NCBI GenBank assembly: GCA_017503885.1
Contig: JAFVSF010000236.1
Span: 1-14,967 of the forward strand
Length of the DNA: 14,967 nucleotides
From: Clostridia bacterium
Lineage (GTDB): Bacteria; Bacillota; Clostridia; Christensenellales; Borkfalkiaceae
Direction: 5' to 3'
The position numbers and the translations under genes are program-made. Positions within the stretch are counted from its first letter, which is position 1. Every line of letters starts with the position of its first letter. A model generated the notes under the pieces. It was not told the DNA's origin. It saw only the letters and a program-made list of their open reading frames with translations, and ran no database searches. Positions 1 to 4,904 of the stretch are shown one piece after another.

Positions 1-174
1 GTCCTAATATTTAATCATGATTTAATCAGCCACCGTTCCAATGGGACGGTTTATTGTTATGCCTTTTTTAGCCCAAAAAAATTATTTGAATTTTTCTTAT
101 TTTAGTGTCATTTTTTACTTGACTTTTAATAGCTGGTCTTAGGCGTTGAAATCCGCATCATTTTTTAACTAATA
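1..174. other. AT-rich stretch with no recognisable gene
   Basis: I see no convincing coding region on either strand here; the longest start-to-stop runs are about a dozen codons and lack good ribosome binding sites. The only structure is the short hairpin at 32-50, listed separately. The stretch probably holds the 3' flank of a gene lying to the left of the window. A TTGACT hexamer near 119 has no matching -10 element at the right spacing. Confidence 0.5.
32..59 (+). terminator. Possible intrinsic terminator for a plus-strand gene to the left
   Basis: An 8-bp stem (32-39 with 43-50, three-base loop AAT) is followed by the T-rich run TTTATTGTTAT. One pair is G-U when read as plus-strand RNA but A-C on the minus strand, so it works better in the plus direction. 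The T-tract is broken and no upstream gene is in view, so this is tentative. Confidence 0.35.
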
Positions 175-215
175 AATTAGCGATGGGATATTCCATCGCT
201 AATTTTATATTTTAT
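174..215. terminator. Perfect 12-bp hairpin, likely bidirectional terminator
   Basis: AATTAGCGATGG (175-186) pairs perfectly with CCATCGCTAATT (193-204) across a six-base loop. Both flanks are AT-rich. The plus-strand side continues as TTTATATTTTATA, a fair U-tract. On the minus strand it would be a second, back-up terminator behind the tRNA-Ser terminator at 225-257. It probably separates the tRNA transcript from a converging transcript on the left. Confidence 0.5.
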
Positions 216-257
216 ATAAAAGAAAACTCGTCTGAACGTAAAAAGTTCAAACGAGTT
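215..257 (-). terminator. Intrinsic terminator of tRNA-Ser
   Basis: On the minus strand, AACTCGT-T-TGAAC (257-245) pairs with GTTCA-G-ACGAGTT (237-225) to give a continuous 13-bp stem. The middle pair is U-G, which would be a C-A mismatch on the other strand, so the direction is clear. The stem is followed at once by TTTTCTTTTAT. It begins six bases after the tRNA 3' CCA end, so the tRNA is a single-gene transcript. Confidence 0.8.
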
Positions 258-262
258 GCTCT

Positions 263-353
263 TGGCGGAGAAGACGAGATTTGAACTCGTGCCACGATCA
301 CTCATGCTACTCCCTTAGCAGGGGAGCCCCTTCGGCCTCTTGGGTACTTCTCC
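263..353 (-). tRNA. tRNA-Ser (anticodon GCU)
   Basis: The minus strand folds as a class II tRNA of 91 bases. The acceptor stem is GGAGAAG/CTTCTCC with discriminator G and an encoded CCA. The anticodon stem is CTCCC/GGGAG around loop CTGCTAA, giving anticodon GCU at 319-317, which reads AGC/AGU serine codons. A long variable arm follows, then a T-arm containing GTTCAAATC. The long variable arm is a serine tRNA hallmark. The gene has its own promoter upstream and terminator downstream. A serine tRNA next to dnaX-recR also occurs in Bacillus, where it lies upstream of dnaX; here it is downstream of recR. Confidence 0.96.
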
Positions 354-387
354 AAAAAATATTCATTTCGCTCTTGTGAGCCTAAAC

Positions 388-416
388 ATAATAACATAAA
401 TTTTTGTTTCGGTCAA
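388..416 (-). promoter_or_regulatory. Sigma-70/SigA-type promoter of tRNA-Ser
   Basis: Minus-strand TTGACC (416-411), a 17-base spacer and TATTAT (393-388) match the SigA consensus at optimal spacing. Transcription would start near 381, about 28 bases before the mature tRNA 5' end, leaving a short leader for RNase P to remove. No SD or start codon follows, which fits an RNA gene. Confidence 0.8.
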
Positions 417-465
417 CGATTTTTAAGCAAATTTTAAAAGGTTTTTATTTTTTTGCAATATAGAC

Positions 466-495
466 CTTTCGGGCAAATACACTTTCGCCCGAAAG
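466..495 (-). terminator. GC-rich hairpin after recR, weak or processing terminator
   Basis: CTTTCGGGC (minus 495-487) pairs with GCCCGAAAG (474-466) across a 12-base loop, starting 11 bases after the recR stop codon. The position is where the operon terminator should be, but the following bases are GTCTATATTGC, not a U-tract. The hairpin may instead protect the mRNA 3' end or need a factor. The same left arm can also form a tighter CTTTC-GGGC-GAAAG hairpin. No other candidate terminator lies between recR and the tRNA promoter. Confidence 0.45.
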
Positions 496-506
496 TTTAC
501 CTGTTT

Positions 507-1100
507 TTAAAGTTCTTTTCTATCTAATATTGCCCTTGATAACGTAATTTCATCGGCATATTCAAGTTCACTACCAATAGGAATACCATGTGCAAGCCTA
601 GAAACCTTTATCCCCAGTGGCTTTATAAGCGAAGAAATATACATTGCCGTTGCCTCGCCCTCAACGTCGGGATTGGTTGCCATTATAATCTCTTCTACAC
701 CACCTTGAGCAATTCTAGCGAGCAGTTCCTTTATCTTAATATCATTAGGAGTTATTCCTTCCATTGGGCTAATCGTTCCGTGAAGAACGTGATAAACACC
801 TTTAAACTCGTGTGCTTTTTCCATAGCCAAAACGTCTTTAGGCTCTTTCACAACGCAGATAACGGAATTGTCTCTCGTTGAGCAAACATCACATACGTCT
901 TTATCGGTAAAATTACCACATACGGAACAATACCTAACCTCACTCTTTGCTTTTAAAAGACTTTCTGCAAACTCTTTTACCTCTTCCTCGGTCATATTGA
1001 TAACCTTGTACGCATAACGCTGTGCAGTCTTCGCTCCAACGCCTGGAAGTTTAGTAAATTGATTGATAAGTCTGCCTATAGGTTCAATAAACGCACTCAT
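507..1100 (-). CDS. recR: Recombination mediator protein RecR
   Basis: RecR works with RecF and RecO to load RecA on single-stranded DNA during gap repair. The 197-residue protein has the expected length and order of parts. An N-terminal helix-hairpin-helix carries LPGVGAKTAQR at 18-28. A four-cysteine zinc finger follows (C58, C61, C70, C73), then a TOPRIM domain from about 78 to 170 with EPKD at 86-89 and NPDVEGE at 143-149. The C-terminal ARGIPIG-like signature here reads AHGIPIGSELEYAD. The ATG lies three bases after the ybaB stop codon and the SD is poor, so translation is probably coupled to ybaB. The ybaB-recR pairing is conserved across many bacteria. It is the last gene of the operon driven from 4501. 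Confidence 0.97.
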   Translation of the reverse strand: MSAFIEPIGRLINQFTKLPGVGAKTAQRYAYKVINMTEEEVKEFAESLLKAKSEVRYCSVCGNFTDKDVCDVCSTRDNSVICVVKEPKDVLAMEKAHEFKGVYHVLHGTISPMEGITPNDIKIKELLARIAQGGVEEIIMATNPDVEGEATAMYISSLIKPLGIKVSRLAHGIPIGSELEYADEITLSRAILDRKEL

Positions 1101-1103
1101 ATC

Positions 1104-1445
1104 TTAGAGAAGACCTGCTCCACCAAACTTGCCCATCTTCTCTTCGTAAAGCTCTTCTGCCTCTTCGTAGGCATTGTTAAGTGCTGCCATAATAAGGTCT
1201 TCGAGCATTTCGATATCATCTGGATCTACAGCCTCTGGCTTGATTGAAATTGACGTTACAGCCTTTTTGCCGTTTACCACAACTTGCACAAGTCCACCAC
1301 CACTTTCGCCGACAATTTCTGCCTCTTCAAGTTCTTCTTGTGCTTGAGCCATTTCTGCTTGCATCTTTTGTGCTTGTTTCATAAGTTGTTGCATTTGATT
1401 TCCACCACCGAAGCCTCCTCCGAAGCCACCTCTGTATCCTGCCAT
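1104..1445 (-). CDS. ybaB: YbaB/EbfC family nucleoid-associated protein
   Basis: A small dimeric DNA-binding protein of the YbaB/EbfC family, proposed to bind and bridge DNA. The 113 residues start with a glycine-rich segment (residues 2-15, RGGFGGGFGGG), followed by a helix rich in Met, Gln, Ala and Lys (about 16-45) and the family core VVVNGKKAVTSISIKPEAV at about 55-73. A C-terminal helical region includes LEDLIMAALNNA. The SD AAGGAGA sits eight bases before the ATG and overlaps the dnaX stop codon, a tight operon arrangement. Genes of this family lie between dnaX and recR in most Firmicutes. The exact role of YbaB proteins is not settled. Confidence 0.96.
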   Translation of the reverse strand: MAGYRGGFGGGFGGGNQMQQLMKQAQKMQAEMAQAQEELEEAEIVGESGGGLVQVVVNGKKAVTSISIKPEAVDPDDIEMLEDLIMAALNNAYEEAEELYEEKMGKFGGAGLL

Positions 1446-1457
1446 AATTATATCTCC

Positions 1458-3239
1458 TTAATCTTCAATTTTTATATTAGCGTTTGGAAACGCATTTTTT
1501 ACTTTTTCTACTTCACTTGCAAATCCGTCAATAGGTTTTTCGCCTGCCTTTACAACTTCTACCTCAAAATCACCTATTGCTTTTACCGTTTTAGAAAGAG
1601 TTGCAAGGTTACTTTCTTTAACTATTGCTTGATAGCCTGCGTCGTCGCTTGCAATTATGCGAAGAGTTCTACCAACGAGCGTAGCCTCCATCTCTTGACA
1701 TGCAACCCAAAGCATTATATTTTTATCTGCCCTAAGTTGGCGAATTACCTTGCCCCAAAGTTTGCTACCACTCATACCACCAATACTTGGCTTAATATCC
1801 TCTTCAGTTGCTTTAACTGGTTGCTCTAAAACCACCTTTTCAACTGGTTTTTCTTGTGGTTTTTGTTCAAAACGTGGGCTTATAGGTTGATTATCAGCCT
1901 TTTTTACACTTGGAACATCCCCATAAAAGCCCCCGTCCATTTCCATTGGTGGAACGTCTGGATATCCCTCGTCAATAGGCGGACAGTCAAATTCTTCCAC
2001 TTGTTTTTTAACTTGCTTTACTGGTTTTTCTTGCACTGGTGCAGGAATTGCGACCTCTTTACTTACTACTTCTTTTTGAGCAAACTGCCCACTTTGTAAT
2101 GCCTTTTCAAGTTTAGCAATTCTTGCCATTAAAGCGTCGATATTATAATCGTTTTCAGGTTGAGATGCCTTTATGCAAGCACTTTCTAACACAACTCTTG
2201 GGTTAAGACTATATCTTAAATTACCCTCTACATCAGTAAAAATCTCTATTATTCTAAGCAATCTGTGTCCGTCAGACGCTTCGGCAATTTCTTTAAGTTC
2301 CTTGTAAACGTCTTCTGGCACTTCCAAAATATCTTTAGCGTTTTTACAAGTTTGACAAACGACAACTTCACGGAGTCTAGAAATTATATCTTTACAAAGA
2401 ACACCTATACTTTTACCCGTTTCGCAAAGTTCTTCAACGTCTTCTAAAGTTCCACTAGTATCGGCTAAGACAATCTTTTTAATCATAGACGTTATTTTGG
2501 AAGAATCCGTTGCACCCAAAACCTCCAAAACGTCGCTATAAGTCAATTTTCCGTCACGATAAGAAACGCAAATATCTGCGATAGACAAGGCGTCTCTCAC
2601 ACTACCAGCACCAGCTCTTGCTATTGCCATGATAGCATCTTTATCATACGCCTTTCCTACCTCGTCATAGATTTTCGCAATGAGCTCTGCAATCTCTTTA
2701 GTAGGAATAATTCTAAAATCAAACCTCATACAACGGGAAAGTATCGTCGATGGAAGTTTATGCGACTCTGTTGTAGCCAAAATAAATACAGCGTGTTTTG
2801 GTGGCTCTTCCAACGTTTTTAAAAGAGCGTTGAAAGCCTCGGTCGTGAGCATATGAACCTCATCTATAATATAAACTTTATACTTGCCACTAACCGGTGG
2901 GTACTGTATTTTTTCTCTTATTTCTCTAATGTTTTCAACCTTGTTGTTAGACGCAGCATCCATTTCTAAAATATCAAGATTAGACGAATCTGCTAGTGCC
3001 CTACAAACTTCGCACTCGCCACAAGGAGAACCGTCGATAGGATGTAAACAATTTATTGCCCTTGCAAAAATCTTTGCGGCAGAGGTCTTACCCGTACCCC
3101 TTGTGCCACAAAACAGATATGCGTGTCCTATTCTTCCACTTGCAATTTGATTAGAAAGTGTTCTTACTATATGTTCTTGCCCAATAAGCCCTTTAAAGCC
3201 TGTTGGTCTAAACCTTCTATACAATGCTAAATATGCCAT
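1458..3239 (-). CDS. dnaX: DNA polymerase III subunit tau (and probably gamma)
   Basis: The clamp-loader ATPase of the replicative polymerase. The 593 residues contain Walker A GTRGTGKT (45-52), a zinc module with C64, C73, C76 and C79, Walker B DEVH (126-129) and the SRC arginine-finger motif (168-170). A lid and oligomerisation region runs to about 360. A charged, proline-rich linker covers about 390-482, and a C-terminal tau-specific domain about 483-593 should contact the polymerase. The SD AGAAGG lies six bases before the ATG. Codons 446-447 form an in-frame A AAA AAG slippery site, followed in the -1 frame by GGC TGA. Slippage there would give a 448-residue gamma-like protein ending inside the linker, without the tau domain. 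The gene lies 55 bases after rlmB and its end overlaps the ybaB ribosome binding site. The ATPase call is certain; the second product is a prediction. Confidence 0.97.
   Translation of the reverse strand: MAYLALYRRFRPTGFKGLIGQEHIVRTLSNQIASGRIGHAYLFCGTRGTGKTSAAKIFARAINCLHPIDGSPCGECEVCRALADSSNLDILEMDAASNNKVENIREIREKIQYPPVSGKYKVYIIDEVHMLTTEAFNALLKTLEEPPKHAVFILATTESHKLPSTILSRCMRFDFRIIPTKEIAELIAKIYDEVGKAYDKDAIMAIARAGAGSVRDALSIADICVSYRDGKLTYSDVLEVLGATDSSKITSMIKKIVLADTSGTLEDVEELCETGKSIGVLCKDIISRLREVVVCQTCKNAKDILEVPEDVYKELKEIAEASDGHRLLRIIEIFTDVEGNLRYSLNPRVVLESACIKASQPENDYNIDALMARIAKLEKALQSGQFAQKEVVSKEVAIPAPVQEKPVKQVKKQVEEFDCPPIDEGYPDVPPMEMDGGFYGDVPSVKKADNQPISPRFEQKPQEKPVEKVVLEQPVKATEEDIKPSIGGMSGSKLWGKVIRQLRADKNIMLWVACQEMEATLVGRTLRIIASDDAGYQAIVKESNLATLSKTVKAIGDFEVEVVKAGEKPIDGFASEVEKVKNAFPNANIKIED
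1894..1922 (-). promoter_or_regulatory. Candidate programmed -1 ribosomal frameshift site in dnaX
   Basis: The heptamer A AAA AAG occupies minus 1905-1899 and is in the correct phase (last base of Val445, then Lys446 and Lys447). After a one-base backward slip the ribosome reads GGC and then stops at TGA (1896-1894). A purine-rich GGGGA (1922-1918), a weak match to an SD, lies 12 bases upstream; E. coli dnaX has an SD-like stimulator about 10 bases upstream. Downstream I find only a weak stem beginning at the site (GGCT...AGCC, 4 bp plus 3 bp), so slippage efficiency may be modest. A six-A run could also allow transcriptional slippage. Confidence 0.65.
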
Positions 3240-3294
3240 AAATTACCTTCTACTTTTTATAACTTATATATAAAACCTGTCTATAGGTCGATTA

Positions 3295-4017
3295 TCAACC
3301 CTTTCTTTGGCGAATAACCTCAAATACGCCTATGCCCGTCGCAACTGATGCGTTTAAAGAATTTACCTTTCCACAAAGAGGAATTGTAACAACTCCGTCA
3401 CACTTTTTAAGCGTTAATTTATTTACTCCACTATCCTCTCCACCAACGACTAATGCCGTTTTTCCTTTTAGGTCAGACTTATAAATATCTCCTCCACCAA
3501 GTTCTAACGCATACGTCCAAATTCCGTTTTCTTTTAACGTGTCTACGGCTTGATTTATATTAGTAACCTTTGCTATTCTAACGTGGTTTGCACTGCCTTC
3601 AGAAATTCTCATAACAGTATCGGTAACGCTTGCACTTCTATGCTTACCAATAATTAAACCATCTGCACCTGCACATTCGCAAACCCTAATGATACTACCG
3701 AGATTATGAGGGTCTTCTACCCCGTCTAAAACAACGATAAGGCACTCTTCTTTACCTTTAGTAACGTTTATTATATCCTCTAATTCGCAATATCTGTAAT
3801 CTGAAACGAAAGCGATATAGCCTTGATGTCTACCTGTATCACTCTCTTTATCTAAAACGGACTTGTCTGCAAATTGAAATTTAGCACCCGATTTTTTAAT
3901 ATCACGAAGTAACGCTTCAGACTCCGTACCCCTCATTCCATTGGCAATTAAAATCTTATCTATGGTCTTACCCGTTTTTAAAAGTTCTCTAACAGAATTT
4001 CTACCCTCTATTTTCAT
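3295..4017 (-). CDS. rlmB: 23S rRNA (guanosine-2'-O-)-methyltransferase RlmB, TrmH family
   Basis: A SPOUT-class, SAM-dependent 2'-O-methyltransferase acting on 23S rRNA. RlmB modifies G2251 in E. coli; the exact target here is assumed from the family. An N-terminal substrate-binding domain begins with the typical KIEGRNSV and extends to about residue 70. The catalytic domain carries the three SpoU motifs: DPHNLGSIIR (102-111, with N105 and R111), VVGGEDSGV (190-198) and IPLCGKVNSLNASVATGI (212-229). I chose the ATG at 4017 (240 residues) because GGGG lies six bases upstream and the protein then begins at the conserved MKIEGRN. An in-frame TTG at 4023 would add two residues but is badly placed for that site. 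The gene overlaps the end of mrnC by 17 bases, so translation is probably coupled. The mrnC-rlmB pairing is standard in Firmicutes. Confidence 0.95.
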   Translation of the reverse strand: MKIEGRNSVRELLKTGKTIDKILIANGMRGTESEALLRDIKKSGAKFQFADKSVLDKESDTGRHQGYIAFVSDYRYCELEDIINVTKGKEECLIVVLDGVEDPHNLGSIIRVCECAGADGLIIGKHRSASVTDTVMRISEGSANHVRIAKVTNINQAVDTLKENGIWTYALELGGGDIYKSDLKGKTALVVGGEDSGVNKLTLKKCDGVVTIPLCGKVNSLNASVATGIGVFEVIRQRKG

Positions 4018-4411
4018 CTTCAACCCCGTAATTTAATAAATAATTAAGTCTTTCGTATTCGCCAGTTATATATAAAAAGCCGATAACTGCCTCAAAGCCC
4101 GTTGACTTATTGTATTCTACAACGCTAGCGTGTTTAGCTTTTGCACCTTTTTTAGTGTTTCTCGCCCTTTTAAAAATGGCAATTTCCTCTTCCGTGAGTA
4201 TTGGCATAATTTCGTCTATACGCTTTGCCTGAGCCTTAGCACAAACAATTTCTGAGGAAAGTTTGTTAAGTTCCCCAGTTTTTGAGTCGTTTTCAAAAGC
4301 CAATCTCTCTCTTACAAACAGTGAATAAACTGCGTCGCCGACGAAAGCTAAAACTATACTACTTAAGCCCATTGCTTTTTCTTTTGTAAAAACTTCGTTT
4401 ATTTTGAACAA
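4001..4411 (-). CDS. mrnC: Mini-ribonuclease III (23S rRNA maturation)
   Basis: A dimeric RNase III-type endonuclease lacking the double-stranded RNA-binding domain. In Bacillus subtilis it trims 23S rRNA precursors. The 136-residue length matches the family. The catalytic signature AFVGDAVYS (22-30) supplies D26, and FEAVIGFLY (106-114) supplies E107. A basic segment KRARNTKKGAKAKH (81-94) is the typical RNA-contacting loop. The start codon is TTG, supported by GGAGG six bases upstream; the next in-frame ATG (residue 14) would cut into the first helix. It is the first gene of the operon, beginning about 55 bases downstream of the predicted transcription start, and it overlaps rlmB. It is often next to cysS in Firmicutes, but that gene is not present here. 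Confidence 0.95.
   Translation of the reverse strand: MFKINEVFTKEKAMGLSSIVLAFVGDAVYSLFVRERLAFENDSKTGELNKLSSEIVCAKAQAKRIDEIMPILTEEEIAIFKRARNTKKGAKAKHASVVEYNKSTGFEAVIGFLYITGEYERLNYLLNYGVEDENRG
4024..4027 (-). promoter_or_regulatory. Ribosome binding site that decides the rlmB start
   Basis: GGGG inside the last codons of mrnC lies six bases before the ATG at 4017 but touches the alternative TTG at 4023. Spacing therefore favours the ATG and a 240-residue RlmB. Confidence 0.6.
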
Positions 4412-4417
4412 TTAAAG

Positions 4418-4422
4418 CCTCC
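4418..4422 (-). promoter_or_regulatory. Strong ribosome binding site for the UUG start of mrnC
   Basis: GGAGG lies six bases before TTG (4411-4409). No ATG lies at suitable distance, so this site decides the non-AUG start. Confidence 0.8.
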
Positions 4423-4472
4423 GTTTTTGAGCGATAAAGCACATTTTATCCCACGATAATCCTATATTGTAC

Positions 4473-4501
4473 ATTATAGCATCTTTTTGATTATTTTTCA
4501 A
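4473..4501 (-). promoter_or_regulatory. SigA-type promoter of the mrnC-rlmB-dnaX-ybaB-recR operon
   Basis: Minus-strand TTGAAA (4501-4496), a 17-base spacer and a perfect TATAAT (4478-4473) give a near-consensus housekeeping promoter. Transcription should start near 4466, leaving a leader of about 55 bases. The leader holds a small GATAAA/TTTATC hairpin upstream of the mrnC ribosome binding site but no recognisable riboswitch. No terminator is visible between here and recR, so all five genes are probably one transcript. Confidence 0.85.
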
Positions 4502-4540
4502 TAAATTTATACCTATTTAATAAAGTTTATACTTACTCTT

Positions 4541-4580
4541 TAAAAATAACAATATCCGTTCCAAAAAAAGGAACGGATAT
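4541..4580 (-). terminator. Intrinsic terminator of the YlmC/YmxH-like gene
   Basis: On the minus strand ATATCCGTTCC (4580-4570) pairs perfectly with GGAACGGATAT (4562-4552) around a loop of seven Ts, followed by TGTTATTTTTAAAG. It starts 13 bases after the stop codon of the gene at 4594-4860 and separates it from the promoter at 4501. Confidence 0.8.
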
Positions 4581-4593
4581 AACGTCAACCCAA

Positions 4594-4860
4594 TTATTCT
4601 GCAAAATCATTTGCACAACACTCGTTTTTTTCTTTGCAAAGACAAACTAGCACTGCATCGTCGCCAATTCTTTCTATACAAGAAAAATTTATAATTAGTT
4701 CACAGCCAGTGAAAAATGCGTTTTTCTTGCCTGGAACTATAATACTTTTTATTTTACCGTCTGGATAAGAAACGATAAAGTCTGTAATTTTACCCAAATC
4801 TTTTCCGTCTGCAATATTTATAACTTTTTTCTTCTTTATGTCCGTGAAATTATAATCCAT
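4594..4860 (-). CDS. YlmC/YmxH family PRC-barrel protein
   Basis: An 88-residue protein of the YlmC/YmxH family, small PRC-barrel proteins found in Firmicutes and often called sporulation proteins; their biochemical role is not established. The family pattern is visible in order: KKKVINIADGKDLGKITD (10-27), then DGKIKSIIVPG (34-44), and a final strand CIERIGDDAVLV (61-72). The C-terminal tail KEKNECCANDFAE is rich in charge and has two adjacent cysteines, which is not part of the usual core. The ATG follows a GAGGT-type SD by six bases, but that SD lies in the 3' arm of the preceding gene's terminator. I see no clear promoter between this gene and the giant repeat gene. A terminator follows, so it is a single-gene unit. 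YlmC and YmxH cannot be told apart with confidence here. Confidence 0.85.
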   Translation of the reverse strand: MDYNFTDIKKKKVINIADGKDLGKITDFIVSYPDGKIKSIIVPGKKNAFFTGCELIINFSCIERIGDDAVLVCLCKEKNECCANDFAE

Positions 4861-4902
4861 AAAAAAACCTCTCTACATAATATGAGCAGAGAGGTATTTT
4901 TA
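4861..4902 (-). terminator. Terminator of the repeat-protein operon, overlapping the next gene's SD
   Basis: On the minus strand ACCTCTCT (4895-4888) pairs with AGAGAGGT (4874-4867) and is followed by TTTTTT and then the ATG at 4860. An upstream A-tract (4901-4897) can pair with part of the T-tract after one mismatch. The hairpin begins about 10 bases after the stop codon of the 1978-residue protein. Its 3' arm contains GAGGT, correctly spaced to serve as the SD of the YlmC/YmxH-like gene, so folding would both end one transcript and hide the next start. Confidence 0.85.
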
Positions 4903-4904
4903 TG

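Noticed and set aside
588..881. Plus-strand open frame opposite recR
   Set aside because: It is antisense to a clear RecR with intact motifs, has no SD, and its translation is low-complexity and unlike any family I know.
1284..1829. 181-codon plus-strand open frame opposite dnaX and ybaB
   Set aside because: Rich in Cys, Phe, His and Asn as expected from reading AT-rich genes backwards. The opposite strand encodes conserved DnaX and YbaB.
1999..2019. A second A-run (GTT AAA AAA CAA) in dnaX as a frameshift site
   Set aside because: The phase is wrong for an X XXY YYZ heptamer (it would need A AAA AAC in frame), and it lies upstream of the better site.
3240..3294. Search for an SRP RNA, promoter or terminator between rlmB and dnaX
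   Set aside because: Only 55 bases, with a 4-bp hairpin and no T-tract or promoter pair. It is simple operon spacing.
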